A stretch of DNA of 64,000 nucleotides from Nitzschia sp. DOCU1 (taxonomy: Eukaryota; Bacillariophyta; Bacillariophyceae; Bacillariales; Bacillariaceae), in contig OX595989.1 in assembly GCA_951394045.1 (NCBI GenBank), forward strand, positions 2,108,001-2,172,000, in the 5' to 3' direction. Every line of letters begins with the position of its first letter. Position 1 is the stretch's first letter. Under the pieces are notes generated by a model. The model saw nothing but the letters and a program-made list of their open reading frames with translations, was not told the DNA's origin and did not search any database. Positions 24,090 to 33,841 of this stretch are shown piece by piece. A program made the position numbers and the translations under genes.

Positions 24090-24751
24090 GCGCATGCTCC
24101 GCCCCAGAAGGGACCTTGGCAATCTTATCCTGGGGATGTTTGTTCTTAGCATTCTCCTCGATGCCAATGAACTGATTTTTGTGAAATGGTAGTATTACTC
24201 TATGATAGCATCCATTCAATAGTAGATTGAATTTCGATACAATATACCCTTCTTGCTTTTACTGCTACATGCACCCTGCGTTGCCGACTTTCGAAAGGAG
24301 CCTCGCGGTTCCACGTAGCCGCGCTGTGTAAAAATGTACGGCAGAATATTCCTGCAACAGCATCTTTCAAAACATGTAGTAGGTGAACAAAATCGACCCA
24401 ATGAATTCATTGAATGTTATATTTCCCACATCTCCTCCTTCAATGCATCTATCTTGTCTTACTACTTTGAGTTCTTTCTCGGGTAGTGTCGGCACTCTTT
24501 CATCCACTCGCCGAACACTGTTTCTCCCACTTGGTACGAAATGCGAGAAGGCTCGCCAACAACACAACTCAAAGACTATGCTTCCGAACACTACACCATA
24601 TCAGGGCTAGAACTCGTCATTGCAATCGGCTTTTATTTTAAAGGTAACCTGCTCTTCGAAACAAAAGGGAGACGTAATGAACCTATCGGTAGAACCTGGT
24701 GAGGTGGCACCTGGAGCGGGGAACATTGTCGCCACCAGGACACACTCGGAC
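24090..24751. other. convergent 3' intergenic region
   Basis: This stretch lies between the H4 stop and the SECIS-like hairpin of the thioredoxin-fold gene on the other strand. Small open frames here have no protein features. Confidence 0.4.
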
Positions 24752-24822
24752 CAGTCCACTCCTTCAACCACAAACGGCCATCTCTAGCTTTGCTTGCAGT
24801 GTCATACATAGAATCAAAACGT
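24752..24822 (-). promoter_or_regulatory. candidate SECIS element in the 3' UTR of the UGA-containing thioredoxin-fold gene
   Basis: Read on the minus strand, A-UGA-C at 24805..24801 is followed by nine bases (24800..24792) that pair without a gap with 24775..24767 (six Watson-Crick, three G-U pairs). The 5' side of the apical part starts with AAA (24791..24789). A three-pair mini-stem GCU/GGC follows (24788..24786 with 24779..24777), as in form 2 SECIS elements. The 3' half of the quartet is U-GA-A at 24766..24763, giving the A.G and G.A pairs. A weaker lower helix (UUCU with AGGA, plus G-U pairs) lies below. It sits 67-108 nt after the stop codon. This was found by eye; no folding program was run. 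Confidence 0.55.
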
Positions 24823-24871
24823 TCCTCTCGCCCCCTCGAATCCTGGTTACCTACCTTTTGCACCACTAATT

Positions 24872-25567
24872 CTAAAGCTCGGCCTCCACAGGACCACCAG
24901 CCTTGATGATCTTCTTCAGAATTCGCATCCGGCGCCAAGCCCATTCGAGCAAGTCTTCTTTCATGGGCTTCGAAGTCATTTCCTCCAGACGAGTGAGTTG
25001 ATTCTTAACTTCGTCCAGCGGCTTTTCCTTCCACTTCTCGGCATACTTAGCCTCCTTTTCATTGCAATGCTTTCCATCAAGGCCACAGAGGACAGTGTTA
25101 CCATAATCCTCAATATAGTCAATCATTCTCATGCGATCAAGCAGCTCTTCACACATGGGTTTGTCTGTGAGCTTCTTGTAGGCATCACCAAACTGACCCG
25201 TGTTCTTGTTGAAGTACCGAATCGTAGGCCACCCACCGGTACCTGGAGGTCCCAGTTCATCGGCTCGAAGCATGGGTGCTTCCTTTAGATTGATGTCGGC
25301 AAAAGCGACATCCGAGTTCCCTTCAAACATGCGCGTCACGTCGTTCCATGACGGCGCCTGCTTTCGTCATCAGCCTCATTGCTCCGAGGCTATCCAACGT
25401 ACAAAGACCGTCTTGTCTTTCTCGATCTGCTCGTCGATGTAATCGAGGAAGTTACCGAAATCAGTAAACTTCTCCACGCGATCAAAGTGACCTTCGGGGT
25501 AGAAGCCGCTGCCCATGGCCGCAGTGGCCATGAGGCCTAGGGTTAACACCCTACGTGCCATGGTCAT
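24872..25567 (-). CDS. secretory thioredoxin-fold (PDI-like) protein with three in-frame UGA codons at the active site; candidate selenoprotein
   Basis: One frame runs from ATG 25567 (or 25561, better context accATGg) to TAG at 24874..24872 and is broken only by UGA at 25378..25376, 25372..25370 and 25369..25367. Before the UGAs it reads KTVFVRWIASEQ, the usual thioredoxin strand. After them it reads RKQAPSWNDV, the usual helix after the active site. Aligned with the PDI stretch C-G-H-C-K-x-x-A-P, the UGAs take the places of C, H and C, so the site would be U-G-U-U. The cis-Pro region GGWPTIRYF is present, and a signal peptide (MARRVLTLGLMATAAMG) precedes it. The total is about 230 residues. 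If UGA were decoded as Sec this would be an ER or extracellular thiol/selenol oxidoreductase. The alternative of a 45-nt intron would delete the active site. Confidence 0.75.
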
Positions 25568-26213
25568 CAACTTTCAATTTTGAGATATTCGATTGCTCTC
25601 CAACAAGGGAAATGACCCTCTCTTTTCGTGGTGTGGTCTGCGCGCGTCGTTCCGATTACCAGTATGAGTGTACCTGGTACGATAGGTACATACGCATACC
25701 GATACCAGGAACTTCCAATTTCGCGCGTCGGCCGCGCGATAACAGAATTCCGTTACCGCACGACTTGACGTTTCTATTTGGCATGCCACGCGCGCCGAGG
25801 CCAAAGTTCTTGGCCTCAGGCCAAAGTTCTTGGCCTGCGCCAAAGTTCTTGGGATGAAAACGGGATTGATGCCAAGGCGGGATTCACATGGCCGTTGCAT
25901 CGGTTCGCCCAATGAACGAACCCGGCTCCACTTTTCACGATGCTGCACAAAACTCAAAAAATGGTGCGCACCCATTTGACCACATTCTTTGTGACTTTCA
26001 ACTTTCTCCTTCCTACCATGGAATCTTTCACTCAAGGGGGTCGCGGTCGTGGTCGTGTCGTCATTGTTATGGTGGCCATGGGGAACGTGGTGAAACCCCC
26101 AAAACTTGGCACAAACTCCACCTCGGTACGATACGAGTACGATAGCATGGAGACCCTTGCAACACTCCTTCGTTGCCTCATCCAGACACACAACACAATG
26201 AACAACCGTCAAC
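25568..26213. promoter_or_regulatory. divergent promoter region with repeat cluster
   Basis: 646 bp between the thioredoxin-fold gene (-) and the RED-like gene (+). It contains the repeat cluster at 25799-25853 and one arm of a short inverted repeat at 25708-25719. Confidence 0.4.
25799..25853. repeat. short near-palindromic repeats, GGCCAAAGTTCTTGGCC units
   Basis: Three head-to-tail copies of GGCCAAAGTTCTTGGCC (the last ending in GGG) are separated by TCA and TGC. Each unit is nearly its own reverse complement (CCAA...TTGG). The same units recur at 28683-28790. Confidence 0.85.
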
Positions 26214-27231
26214 ATGGACAATGATGCCTTTAAAAAGATGGTCCGCAACTGTGGCGGCAAGTCCACCAAAGAAATAGCTCAGGCTGCCGTGGAACAGGAA
26301 TTTCGGAAGCGTCGCAAGGGCAGGAAGCGCCAAGATGATGACTATGAATCGTCGGACAGCGACAACGACGATCGCCGAAAAAAGAAAAAGAATAAAGAAT
26401 CCCCCGATGCTACTGCTACTAGCGCATTGCTACTTCGTCCAACTCAAGTCAAAGTGAGCGAGGAAGAGGCGTCCAAATATCGGGATCGAGCTAAGGAACG
26501 ACGAGAAGGTGCAAATGCCGATACTGGAACGACGCCGACGGCTCCTGGTGCTGATGATGACCCCAACGTCCCTCTGCCAGCGGCAACCAAGGGGCTGGAC
26601 CTTTCCCTAGTTCGAGAAGAAAAGGCGCGGCTTCGAGGGGACGATGACGACGACGATGATTCGGACGCCCCATGGTCAAGGGCATCAGTTTTTGCCAACA
26701 GCCGAGTTGCCCTCGATCGATCAAGCCCGACGGAATCTAGAACAATTTCTGGCTGATCCGTCTTCGTCGTTTCCCTCACTTTCCGCAGAAGAGACCGAAT
26801 ACTTGACTCTATTCGCCAGGTCGATCGCTAGTAGTAAAAGCTACCCTAGTGGTGTCAAGTGTGGTGTCGAAGGAAAGACGTTGCAACGGACGCGCCTCGT
26901 CCTGAGCATGGATGGGCACCCCTCGGATCGACGGCGAGCCTGGGAAATTCCGAGAGAGGCCATTCATTCCAATGCAAGTGAATACCCCAACATTCCACTG
27001 ATCCCGGAGCATATAGTGGAGTCTCTGGAGCAGTTCTTTCCTGTCCGACCAAAGAAAGCTCCCAAAGCTGAGCCGGATGATACCACGGCTAGTAGAACAT
27101 CGTCGGGCATTCCCTCAAATAACGAGCAGCCAGCCGTCGATACAAAGGTTGACCAGGGAGATGACGACGATGATGATATCTTTGCTGGTCTTGATGACTA
27201 TATTCCTCCGGATAAAGCCAAAGTAAAATAG
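26214..27231 (+). CDS. RED/IK-like spliceosomal protein, reading frame broken
   Basis: The first frame (26214..26756) begins MDNDAFKKMVRNCG and has the RED_N hallmark KYRDRAKERREG and the following KGLDLSLVREEK. RED/IK is a component of the spliceosomal B complex with SMU1. The C-terminal part, from ELPSIDQARRNLEQFL through SPSVF-like LVLSMDGHPSDRRRAW to an acidic DIFAGLDDYIPP tail, is in the next frame (about 26650..27231). The two frames overlap over an acidic GAC/GAT repeat. No intron of the right phase fits well. A 79-nt one (26610..26688) would join them but removes conserved residues, so a one-base sequence error or true frameshift remains possible. Confidence 0.65.
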
Positions 27232-27760
27232 ATTCCATTCGGTATGAACAGCGCCTAGACAGTGTTGTGGATTCGATGTTCGTAGAATGAAATTCGAATG
27301 AGATGAAATCCTTGTCCGGAGAGACTTATCTGCCCCGGACGATGACTTGCAATGTATCTTGAACAGAGATTGCTCCGACTTCTGTAGCAAGCAAAAGCAG
27401 AACAGTACTCGAACTTGCCATCACTTTAGTTCATGATGAGCTAATACTGCTACTAGTAGAGAGACTGATTAGCTACCGTGGCCATACTCCCACCGATTCC
27501 AAGTCTTAGAACGACTACCATGCCGCAATCAGACCAGACTCGCCGAGAAGACCCAATCACATTCTCTAGCAACATTGTTTGGTTCCGATATTTTGGAATC
27601 TCTTCAACAGCGCATGGACGAAATACCGCTACGGGGAGCTTTCCAGACTTTGCTTCAAAAGTACGACACCAGGGCACGACAGATCATCACTACACCATGC
27701 CGCCAGTGACGACCCGGAAATTTCACTTTTGGATACCACATCTTCCACCTCGCTGGCGAG
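27232..27760. other. intergenic region, 529 bp
   Basis: Between the RED-like gene and the decayed fragments. Short open frames on both strands have no recognisable features. Confidence 0.35.
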
Positions 27761-28434
27761 TTAGGGCTTACGGATCCCCGTAGGCCGAGTGAGTGTCGTA
27801 GTTACAAGCTTTTCTGCTGTGTACACCAAGGTCTTTGTCCCCTCAACTAGATACACCTGAACAGGCTTCATTTTCTTCTCGTCCATCTGTGTCAATGCCA
27901 ACAGACCGCATACCCTCTGAATGACGTAGCTCATTTGTTGGCCTATCTTGGCAATCAATTTCGTAACCAGTTCATCCTCCGATGCCCCGCTGCCATCGTC
28001 AATTACCATAGTTCCTCCCGCGGTAACATCGGATGCGAGCAGCAAGAGGGCTTGCCGAACGGCAATGGAGCAACTACAGAGTCACCCACGTCACGTAATA
28101 CCCATTTCATCACAGAAATACTTTCCACAACACGAGCCTGCAAGAGACATACAACGATGGCATCCAGTAGGCTGGCATTGAAGCCGGCCATACTTTCGAC
28201 GCGTCGCAAAATAAATGCGCCTCCGTTCACCAGGGCAGTCTCCTTTTCAGCGCCCAGGGCATCCGCTTCTTTGCTTAGCACCCCGATGAGAGTATCCTTG
28301 TAGCGTGCAACAGCACCCGTGATAAGGACGCAAACATCTTTCGCAAAAGTGGAATCATCCTTTGACACAAATCTTTGTGATCCACAACCGACGTTTTCCT
28401 TGGGAAGCCCGTTCAAGTAGACGCCCCATGACAA
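27761..28434 (-). pseudogene. decayed fragment resembling the nuclear cap-binding protein CBP80 (MIF4G-like part)
   Basis: Two minus-strand frames, 28434..28003 and 28045..27761, follow each other with a frame change near 28045. The first contains ARYKDTLIGVLSKEADAL, LVNGGAFILRRVESMAG and LLQARVVESISVMKWVL. This resembles the C-terminal MIF4G-like region of NCBP1/CBP80, where a helix pair and a 'xxVxxWxL' helix occur. The second is helical (KLIAKIGQQMSYVIQRVCG). The N-terminal two thirds expected for CBP80 (about 800 aa) are missing. The family match is by impression from a short stretch; confirm by search. Confidence 0.35.
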
Positions 28435-28609
28435 TCTCGCAAACGCCGCCTTCCACGGTACCAGCGCCGACCATTCCGATGCATAGCGGTCGCATCATAT
28501 CCCCACCATGACTGAGGTTTCGGCATTTCATGTGACGATGATGCCTTGGATGAAGTGAAAGAGAGGGAGGCGAAACGCTGTGGATTGACAAGGCGGAACG
28601 ACGAGGCAT
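28435..28609 (-). pseudogene. fragment resembling the N-terminus of homoserine dehydrogenase
   Basis: A short minus-strand frame contains RPLCIGMVGAGTVEGGVCEI, a dinucleotide-binding GxGxxG motif, followed by ITKICVKG. This pattern opens homoserine dehydrogenase. The frame stops at once, and the DNA continues, in another frame, into the CBP80-like fragment. The two unrelated fragments lie side by side, so this is probably gene debris and not a live gene. Confidence 0.35.
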
Positions 28610-28682
28610 GGGCGAAGGTACGAAGAGCTAATCGGCGAACTCATTGATCCGTTGAGCCGAGCACTCCAATCACGAATCGATG

Positions 28683-28790
28683 TCAAAGTTCTTGGCCTGC
28701 GCCAAAAATCTTGGCCTCAGGCCAAAGTAGGCCAAAGTAGGCCAAAGTTCTTGGCCTAGGCCAAAGTTCTTGGCCTATGAGGCCAAAGTC
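28683..28790. repeat. second cluster of GGCCAAAGTTCTTGGCC-type repeats
   Basis: About five full or partial units, including CAAAGTTCTTGGCCTGCGCC in the same orientation as at 25799-25853, plus two short GGCCAAAGTA units. It lies next to the decayed gene fragments. Confidence 0.85.
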
Positions 28791-29548
28791 ATTTGTATCC
28801 GTTGACCGAATTACCGCGAAACACAGTTTAACGCGCTAAAAATGTTTTCGCGCCGGCCGGTCATCGCGCCAGTCGGGCCCCATTGGAAGTTCCAGGAAAC
28901 CTTCACTATTACGAGTACTCACCATCCATACCGGCTCGCGGAAATTCCGAAATATGGAAATCTAATAATAGGAAAATGAATTACCAATAGGGAAATGTTC
29001 TTATGATCGACTAGCTGGACCGAAACCTTTTCTGTATTCATTCGATTGGCCGGCCCAGTTGGATGACTGATTGACGCGTACCAGTAGAGCAAAAGAGGTG
29101 TCGAAAGGCTCCTCACGACGCTGTGCCACCACAGCAGTCTCCTGGGCTCTGTGCGGGGAGAGGGAACATCTCAACATCAGAACTCGCTCCAAACAGAACA
29201 CAACACGATCATGGACCTGCGGCAGCAAACGCAACAGAGCAACCGATAACTTATACTTGCAAAAGAGTCGTCGATCATGCTTAACGAGCGACCGGCCAGC
29301 ACCCGCAGTGCGAGTGGCTTCTTGAAAGAGCGACCAGCCAGCGTCCGCAGCTTGAACTTGAAAGAGCGAGGCGCTGATGACGACCAAGGGTTGAATAGTT
29401 CTCACAACTTTCGTACGCAAGCCGTGTTTGTAAGTCCCAGGTATAGAGTGGTTTAGATGCAATTGAGCAATGTGATTGACGGTGACTCACCCCCATGATT
29501 TGATCGCTCGTTTCCGAACAGATTCGGTCAGGTGATGAAATTCAGGCC
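28791..29548. other. intergenic region upstream of the potassium channel
   Basis: 758 bp with no supported gene. It contains ATTGGAAGTTCC at 28882-28893, the reverse complement of 25708-25719. A 153-codon minus-strand frame (29001..29462) looks like chance. Confidence 0.35.
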
Positions 29549-31024
29549 ATGTCCTGGGACCAACGGGTCAAAATCAAACTAAGAGCTCTCAGTCGCAGAA
29601 TCTTCTGCTGCGAGGCTCTAGACGGAGCCGAGGACAAACGCGACGAGGAAGCTGGCGTGGAAAACCCGCAATACCGCTTAGAGGCAACTAGTAAAGGTGG
29701 ACGCTCTGGCATTTATTCGTGTCTGTGTGGCTCTGCCGTTGGCTCGGGAACCACTGGAATTGGCATAAATCACAACCAGCGCTTGGCGAGTTCGTTGCAC
29801 TGGATGTTCCGCGTCAACTTCATTTTTCTTTTTGCGGTAATGTGCACAATTTTCTTTCTCTGGGTCATGATTTTTGCTGGCTTCATTATTGCTGCTGGGC
29901 GGATCGATGATGAATGCGTTCGGGTCGGTGGGGCGCCTTTTGCAAACGCTACTTCCGACTTTGCAGATGCCTTTGCCCTCAGTTGGACTACATTTTCAAC
30001 TGTTGGTTACGGAAGTACGTACCCAGCTTTGGGACACGAAAACGACAATCCCACCAACTGCCTGTTTATCACTGTCATCTGCTCGTTGGAGTCCTTTCTG
30101 GGTGTTCTTTATTCGGGGTTTTGTGGGGCCATTTTGTTTGGGAAAGTGCTGCGTATCCAGAGTCACGCGCAGGTTATTTTCTCTGATCCGATATTGATTC
30201 GGTATGGAAGTGGTGTGCAGCAGGTACACCAAGAAGAAGATGACGAGGAGGATGAAGTTGGCCCAAAGAAGATTCCTTGTCCCGTTTTGGAATTCCGCGT
30301 GGTCAATCGATTGTTTGGAGAGGTCGGGGGAGAAATCATGGATGCTACACTGAACGTTGTTGCAAATGTGGATGCGAATGATGCCGATCCAAGTTTACGA
30401 GAGTCGCTGTCGTCATCTCAGACCAGCGATAGGAAAAGCACGCTCATGGCTTCTACGATCGACTCCTCCAGCACCCACAGTGAATCGGGTCGGATTTCAA
30501 GTTCAAGAAATCAATCAAACAGATTCTTCTCAACTAGTACACTCTCGCATTTGCTGCATAGGCAGCATCACCATGCCATTGATGAAGACCCGTCGGCGCG
30601 CTTGGTGAACAAGCGTATCTTTTCAAAAATGATGATCGAAGCCAGCGAACATCCATTCTTCAAGCGAGTCTGGCTTGGGCGACACGTATTGGATGACACT
30701 TCACCTATTCTAAAACCCAAGGTGCGACGACAAATACGTCGGAACCACGGATATTGGCCCGAGCGTCTGAATTCGTACGAAGGTGTACGGAACAGCCTTC
30801 AATTCAATCAAATCCTTGTATCGTTGAATGGAGTGTCGAACGTAAGCGCTTCGGATGTCTACGCACAAAAGATCTATGACTTTGTCGACATCAATGTCGG
30901 CTATCAGTTCGTAAATATCCTCTTCAAGGATTCGGATGGCACGTTGAAGGTAGACACCGATCTCATCAACGACGTCCGGGAGCAACATGGGGGCGGCGGC
31001 GAGCCACTTATTCTTGGCGAATAA
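29549..31024 (+). CDS. inward-rectifier potassium channel (Kir family)
   Basis: Intronless, 491 aa. A first membrane span lies at about 90-117, a re-entrant pore loop ends in the K+ filter TVGYGS (151-156), and a second span lies at about 172-198. The large C-terminal part (about 200-490) starts with the Kir-type RIQSHAQVIFSDPILI segment and has the beta-rich cytoplasmic domain (LEFRVVNRLFGEVGGEIMDATL). Its middle holds a Ser-rich, probably disordered insert at about 285-345. The channel conducts K+ across the plasma or an organelle membrane and is normally controlled by lipids or nucleotides binding the cytoplasmic domain. ATG 29549 is the first in frame. Confidence 0.88.
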   Translation: MSWDQRVKIKLRALSRRIFCCEALDGAEDKRDEEAGVENPQYRLEATSKGGRSGIYSCLCGSAVGSGTTGIGINHNQRLASSLHWMFRVNFIFLFAVMCTIFFLWVMIFAGFIIAAGRIDDECVRVGGAPFANATSDFADAFALSWTTFSTVGYGSTYPALGHENDNPTNCLFITVICSLESFLGVLYSGFCGAILFGKVLRIQSHAQVIFSDPILIRYGSGVQQVHQEEDDEEDEVGPKKIPCPVLEFRVVNRLFGEVGGEIMDATLNVVANVDANDADPSLRESLSSSQTSDRKSTLMASTIDSSSTHSESGRISSSRNQSNRFFSTSTLSHLLHRQHHHAIDEDPSARLVNKRIFSKMMIEASEHPFFKRVWLGRHVLDDTSPILKPKVRRQIRRNHGYWPERLNSYEGVRNSLQFNQILVSLNGVSNVSASDVYAQKIYDFVDINVGYQFVNILFKDSDGTLKVDTDLINDVREQHGGGGEPLILGE

Positions 31025-31585
31025 TTAACTGGACATTTCATGGGCCAACGAGCATCCCTCTGAAGACTGACTGACGGCCAGGGGCAAGGTGGGTGTAAGC
31101 CCTCGACAGGGAATCCCACACCATTTGTGGAAGTATGGATGCATATTCGAAATCTCTACCAGCGTGGCCTTTCTTCTGGTAGTAATACCGGACGAAGCAG
31201 AGTACTTATAAAACTAGAATGGTTGGGATAGCTATGTTCGCCGGATTGATTTCTTACTGTAGGTCGGCCATCATAGGAAAGGAAAAGGAATGAACGAAGG
31301 AATCCAACCGATCGACGGGCATGGTAACCGAGTCAAAGTGGTCGACTTGTGTTTCCGCGCGCGCGTACCACCTGCCCGTCCCTCATTTGTGACGTACCTG
31401 GTAATCGGCAGGCTCGCTTTTCAGACGGGTTTTTCCCACCACAGAAAATTGAGAAAAAAGCCAACCCAGAAACTCATCATCATGCCGTTTTTGGAAACAT
31501 CATCAACATCATTGCATCCATAGAGAAAAATTCTACCATCACTTCTTGCAATTATCGAGTTTGAAGAACCTGACAGGACCGCTCG
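31025..31585. other. intergenic region, 561 bp
   Basis: Same-strand spacer between the Kir channel and the HAD hydrolase. Only short, featureless open frames were seen. Confidence 0.4.
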
Positions 31586-32338
31586 ATGATCATGACATCG
31601 CCACTCTACAAAACGTTGCTACTTGACATGGATGGTGTCCTCGCTGAAGTGTCGAAATCTTATCGCGCATCCATCGTCGCTACGTGCCACAAGTATGGTG
31701 CGATGGGCGTCGACTACGATTTGATTGGAGACTGGAAAGCTCGTGGTGGATGCAACAACGATTGGAAACTTTCTTTGGATTTGATCAATGAAGACCCCAA
31801 TGGTCAAAGGGGGCTGACACTGGACGAGGTCACAGAGACTTTTGAGGAATTTTACCAGGGAAAGGACGGTACGCCGGGCTTGTGCGAATTGGAGACCTTG
31901 ATTCCTACACGTGAAACGCTTGAAGAGCTGCGGAAGCGCGCCGACAAAATTGCGATTGTGACCGGACGACCAAGGAGTGACTGCGACAAGTTTTTGAAGC
32001 TCCACAAATTGGACCAGATGGTTGATGCATGTGTCTGCATGGAAGATGGTCCTGCAAAGCCGGACGCCTTCCCTGTTACCGAGGCCTGCAGGATATTAGG
32101 TATCAAGCCTTCAGAGTCGGTAGTGTTGGTTGGAGATACCCCAGATGACATTCGCGCAGCGATAGCAGCAGGATGTAGGGGAGTTGGAGTTGCTACTCCG
32201 GAGGGTGCCGACGAACAAGAGAAGCTTGGCAAAACGTTTGATTCGACAAAGTTGTGCATTGCCATGAAAGAATGTGGCGCGGATACAATCTTTGCTCCAG
32301 GTTTTGCCGAGCTGGTAGACAGTTTCCCTTCAAGTTAG
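31586..32338 (+). CDS. HAD-superfamily IA hydrolase (phosphoglycolate phosphatase-like)
   Basis: Intronless, 250 aa. All HAD motifs are present: LLLDMDGVLAE (motif I, nucleophile D and general acid D near residues 14 and 16), IAIVTGRPRSD (motif II), the lysine of PAKPDAFP (motif III), and VLVGDTPDDIRAA (motif IV). A helical cap lies between motifs I and II. Such enzymes remove phosphate from small molecules; the substrate is not evident. There is no targeting peptide, so it is probably cytosolic. It is convergent with the NTF2-like gene, about 50 bp away. Confidence 0.85.
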   Translation: MIMTSPLYKTLLLDMDGVLAEVSKSYRASIVATCHKYGAMGVDYDLIGDWKARGGCNNDWKLSLDLINEDPNGQRGLTLDEVTETFEEFYQGKDGTPGLCELETLIPTRETLEELRKRADKIAIVTGRPRSDCDKFLKLHKLDQMVDACVCMEDGPAKPDAFPVTEACRILGIKPSESVVLVGDTPDDIRAAIAAGCRGVGVATPEGADEQEKLGKTFDSTKLCIAMKECGADTIFAPGFAELVDSFPSS

Positions 32339-32388
32339 ACATAAGCGACTAGAAACACTAGAGATAATCTGTACTTTACTATCGGCCA

Positions 32389-33258
32389 TCAACTCAAAGG
32401 GTGCGGCTCATTGTCCGATGACTTATGGATAATCCACCATTTGGGCTTCCCATTCTCGTTGATGCGTGCGCATGTTAGAAAATCTGTCCAAAGAAATGGT
32501 GGGTGGCCCACCTTCAGCGTCACCATCGCCAACTGAGCAGATCCAAACTCGATGCTTAATAAGGTATTCGCATCACCGAGCCTTGGATCGTCCTTCAGAT
32601 GCTTGTACGGTTGGTGAGGACCCTCATTTTCGTACCTACCAGATACCTTCTCGTAGAATTGGCCTGACTCGCAGATAGTTATGCGTTTATCGGGGCCTGT
32701 AAACGTGAGACGACTCTCAATGTGAAAGGACTAGAAAAAAACGTTGAGAATGAAAGTGAGAAGGTGTCTTTGAGAACAAGCACTTTGCGGCGACTCAACC
32801 CTAACCTTGGCCATGAGGTTTCCGTCACAGATACTGTTGGCATGGCAGTATCCGTCCCAGGTTAACGCATTTACTTGTTCATAGGTGGAGGGAACAATTT
32901 TCTCCTTGAGAATTGGTCCAATTGCAACAGAGATGCACTTCCAAGAAAATGTACCGGTATCGCCTTCCTTGAGAAACACGAAAAAACCCACGAATTCTGT
33001 CCCCAATTTTACCTGAACGGATGCACAACTTTGTAGCCCGGTGGGTGATATCTTAACATACTGAACGTGGATCTCATTCTTCAACAAATGATCCGGCCAA
33101 GTTGAGGTGTGCCATTTTCCAAACATAGCGTCACCATCAACTGTGATGATCGTAGCTGCGCAATCGGGGTGAACGGCATCACAACTTCTCCACCCGGCTA
33201 CAAAAGCCTGCCAAGCCTTTTCTGCTGATTCTCGTAGAATTTCTTCTTCCCCTACCAT
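32389..33258 (-). CDS. NTF2/SnoaL-fold protein (putative lumazine-binding-like)
   Basis: Two exons are proposed: 33258..32806 and 32730..32389, joined across a 75-nt intron in phase 0. The product is 264 aa. It begins MVGEEEILRESAEKAWQAFV, a helix typical of NTF2-like domains, followed by short beta strands. The second exon contains ESRLTFTGPDKRITICESGQ and ends WTDFLTCARINENGKPKWWI, a late strand pattern of the lumazine-binding-2 group. It may be two tandem NTF2 folds. The function is unknown. An upstream ATG at 33363 would add 35 basic residues that could be a targeting sequence. The stop codon is a normal TGA (32391..32389). Confidence 0.65.
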
Positions 33259-33841
33259 TCTGGCCGCAATGAACTGTAATGATAACCGACTTAAACAAGT
33301 TGCATCCGCGTTTGTTTGAAGTGACTTGCGATAAATTGTTTTCGTTCGCGTCGATCTCATCATCAGGAGCGCTTCGGCAGAAAAATGAAGCGACTAAAGT
33401 GTGATGGGTACGTAGCACGGTACATATGTATCGGTAGTTGGGAAGAGTATCGCTTGATTTGGTGACGTCAGTCACTCACAACGCCCAGAGCAAAAGATTC
33501 AAGATGCCGACCGTTACTTCGTAGTTCATGTTGATCATATTTATTTTCGGTATTCATACTCTTATAAAAAGTTCTTTAGCACACATGAGATCAACGAGCT
33601 TAGCCAAGTGATTGCGCCGGCCGGCAAATCCATCGCCATCTTTTCGATTCTGTTTTAGTGGTCACCTGCCTGGTAACTTTTCTCCCCTGCAGACGATGTT
33701 CCACAGGGGTTCTAAGTTCATCGCTCGGCAAAACATTCAATAGAGCACGCGTTGTTTATATCAATTGTACCGGAGAATTTTGCTGTAGTTTCCCAGCTGT
33801 TCATATATCTGTCTCAAAAGCATTTCTCCGCGGGTGTCAAG
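33259..33841. other. divergent intergenic region, 583 bp
   Basis: Between the NTF2-like gene (-) and the C2-like gene (+). No gene or clear motif was found. Confidence 0.4.

Noticed and set aside
24090..24250. Histone 3' stem-loop after H4
   Set aside because: No GGCTCTTTTCAGAGCC-like hairpin was seen in the first 160 bases after the stop.
25355..25399. A 45-nt in-frame intron (gtacgt...aaagcag) that would remove the three UGA codons of the thioredoxin-fold gene
   Set aside because: It is shorter than every other intron in the window (64 nt or more), lacks a pyrimidine-rich end, and would delete the conserved strand and active site of the thioredoxin fold.
24872..25567. General reassignment of UGA as a sense codon in this organism
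   Set aside because: UGA serves as a normal stop elsewhere, for example at 32391..32389 after the NTF2-like protein, and other genes contain no internal UGA.
29001..29462. 153-codon minus-strand frame upstream of the Kir channel
   Set aside because: No protein features; likely chance.
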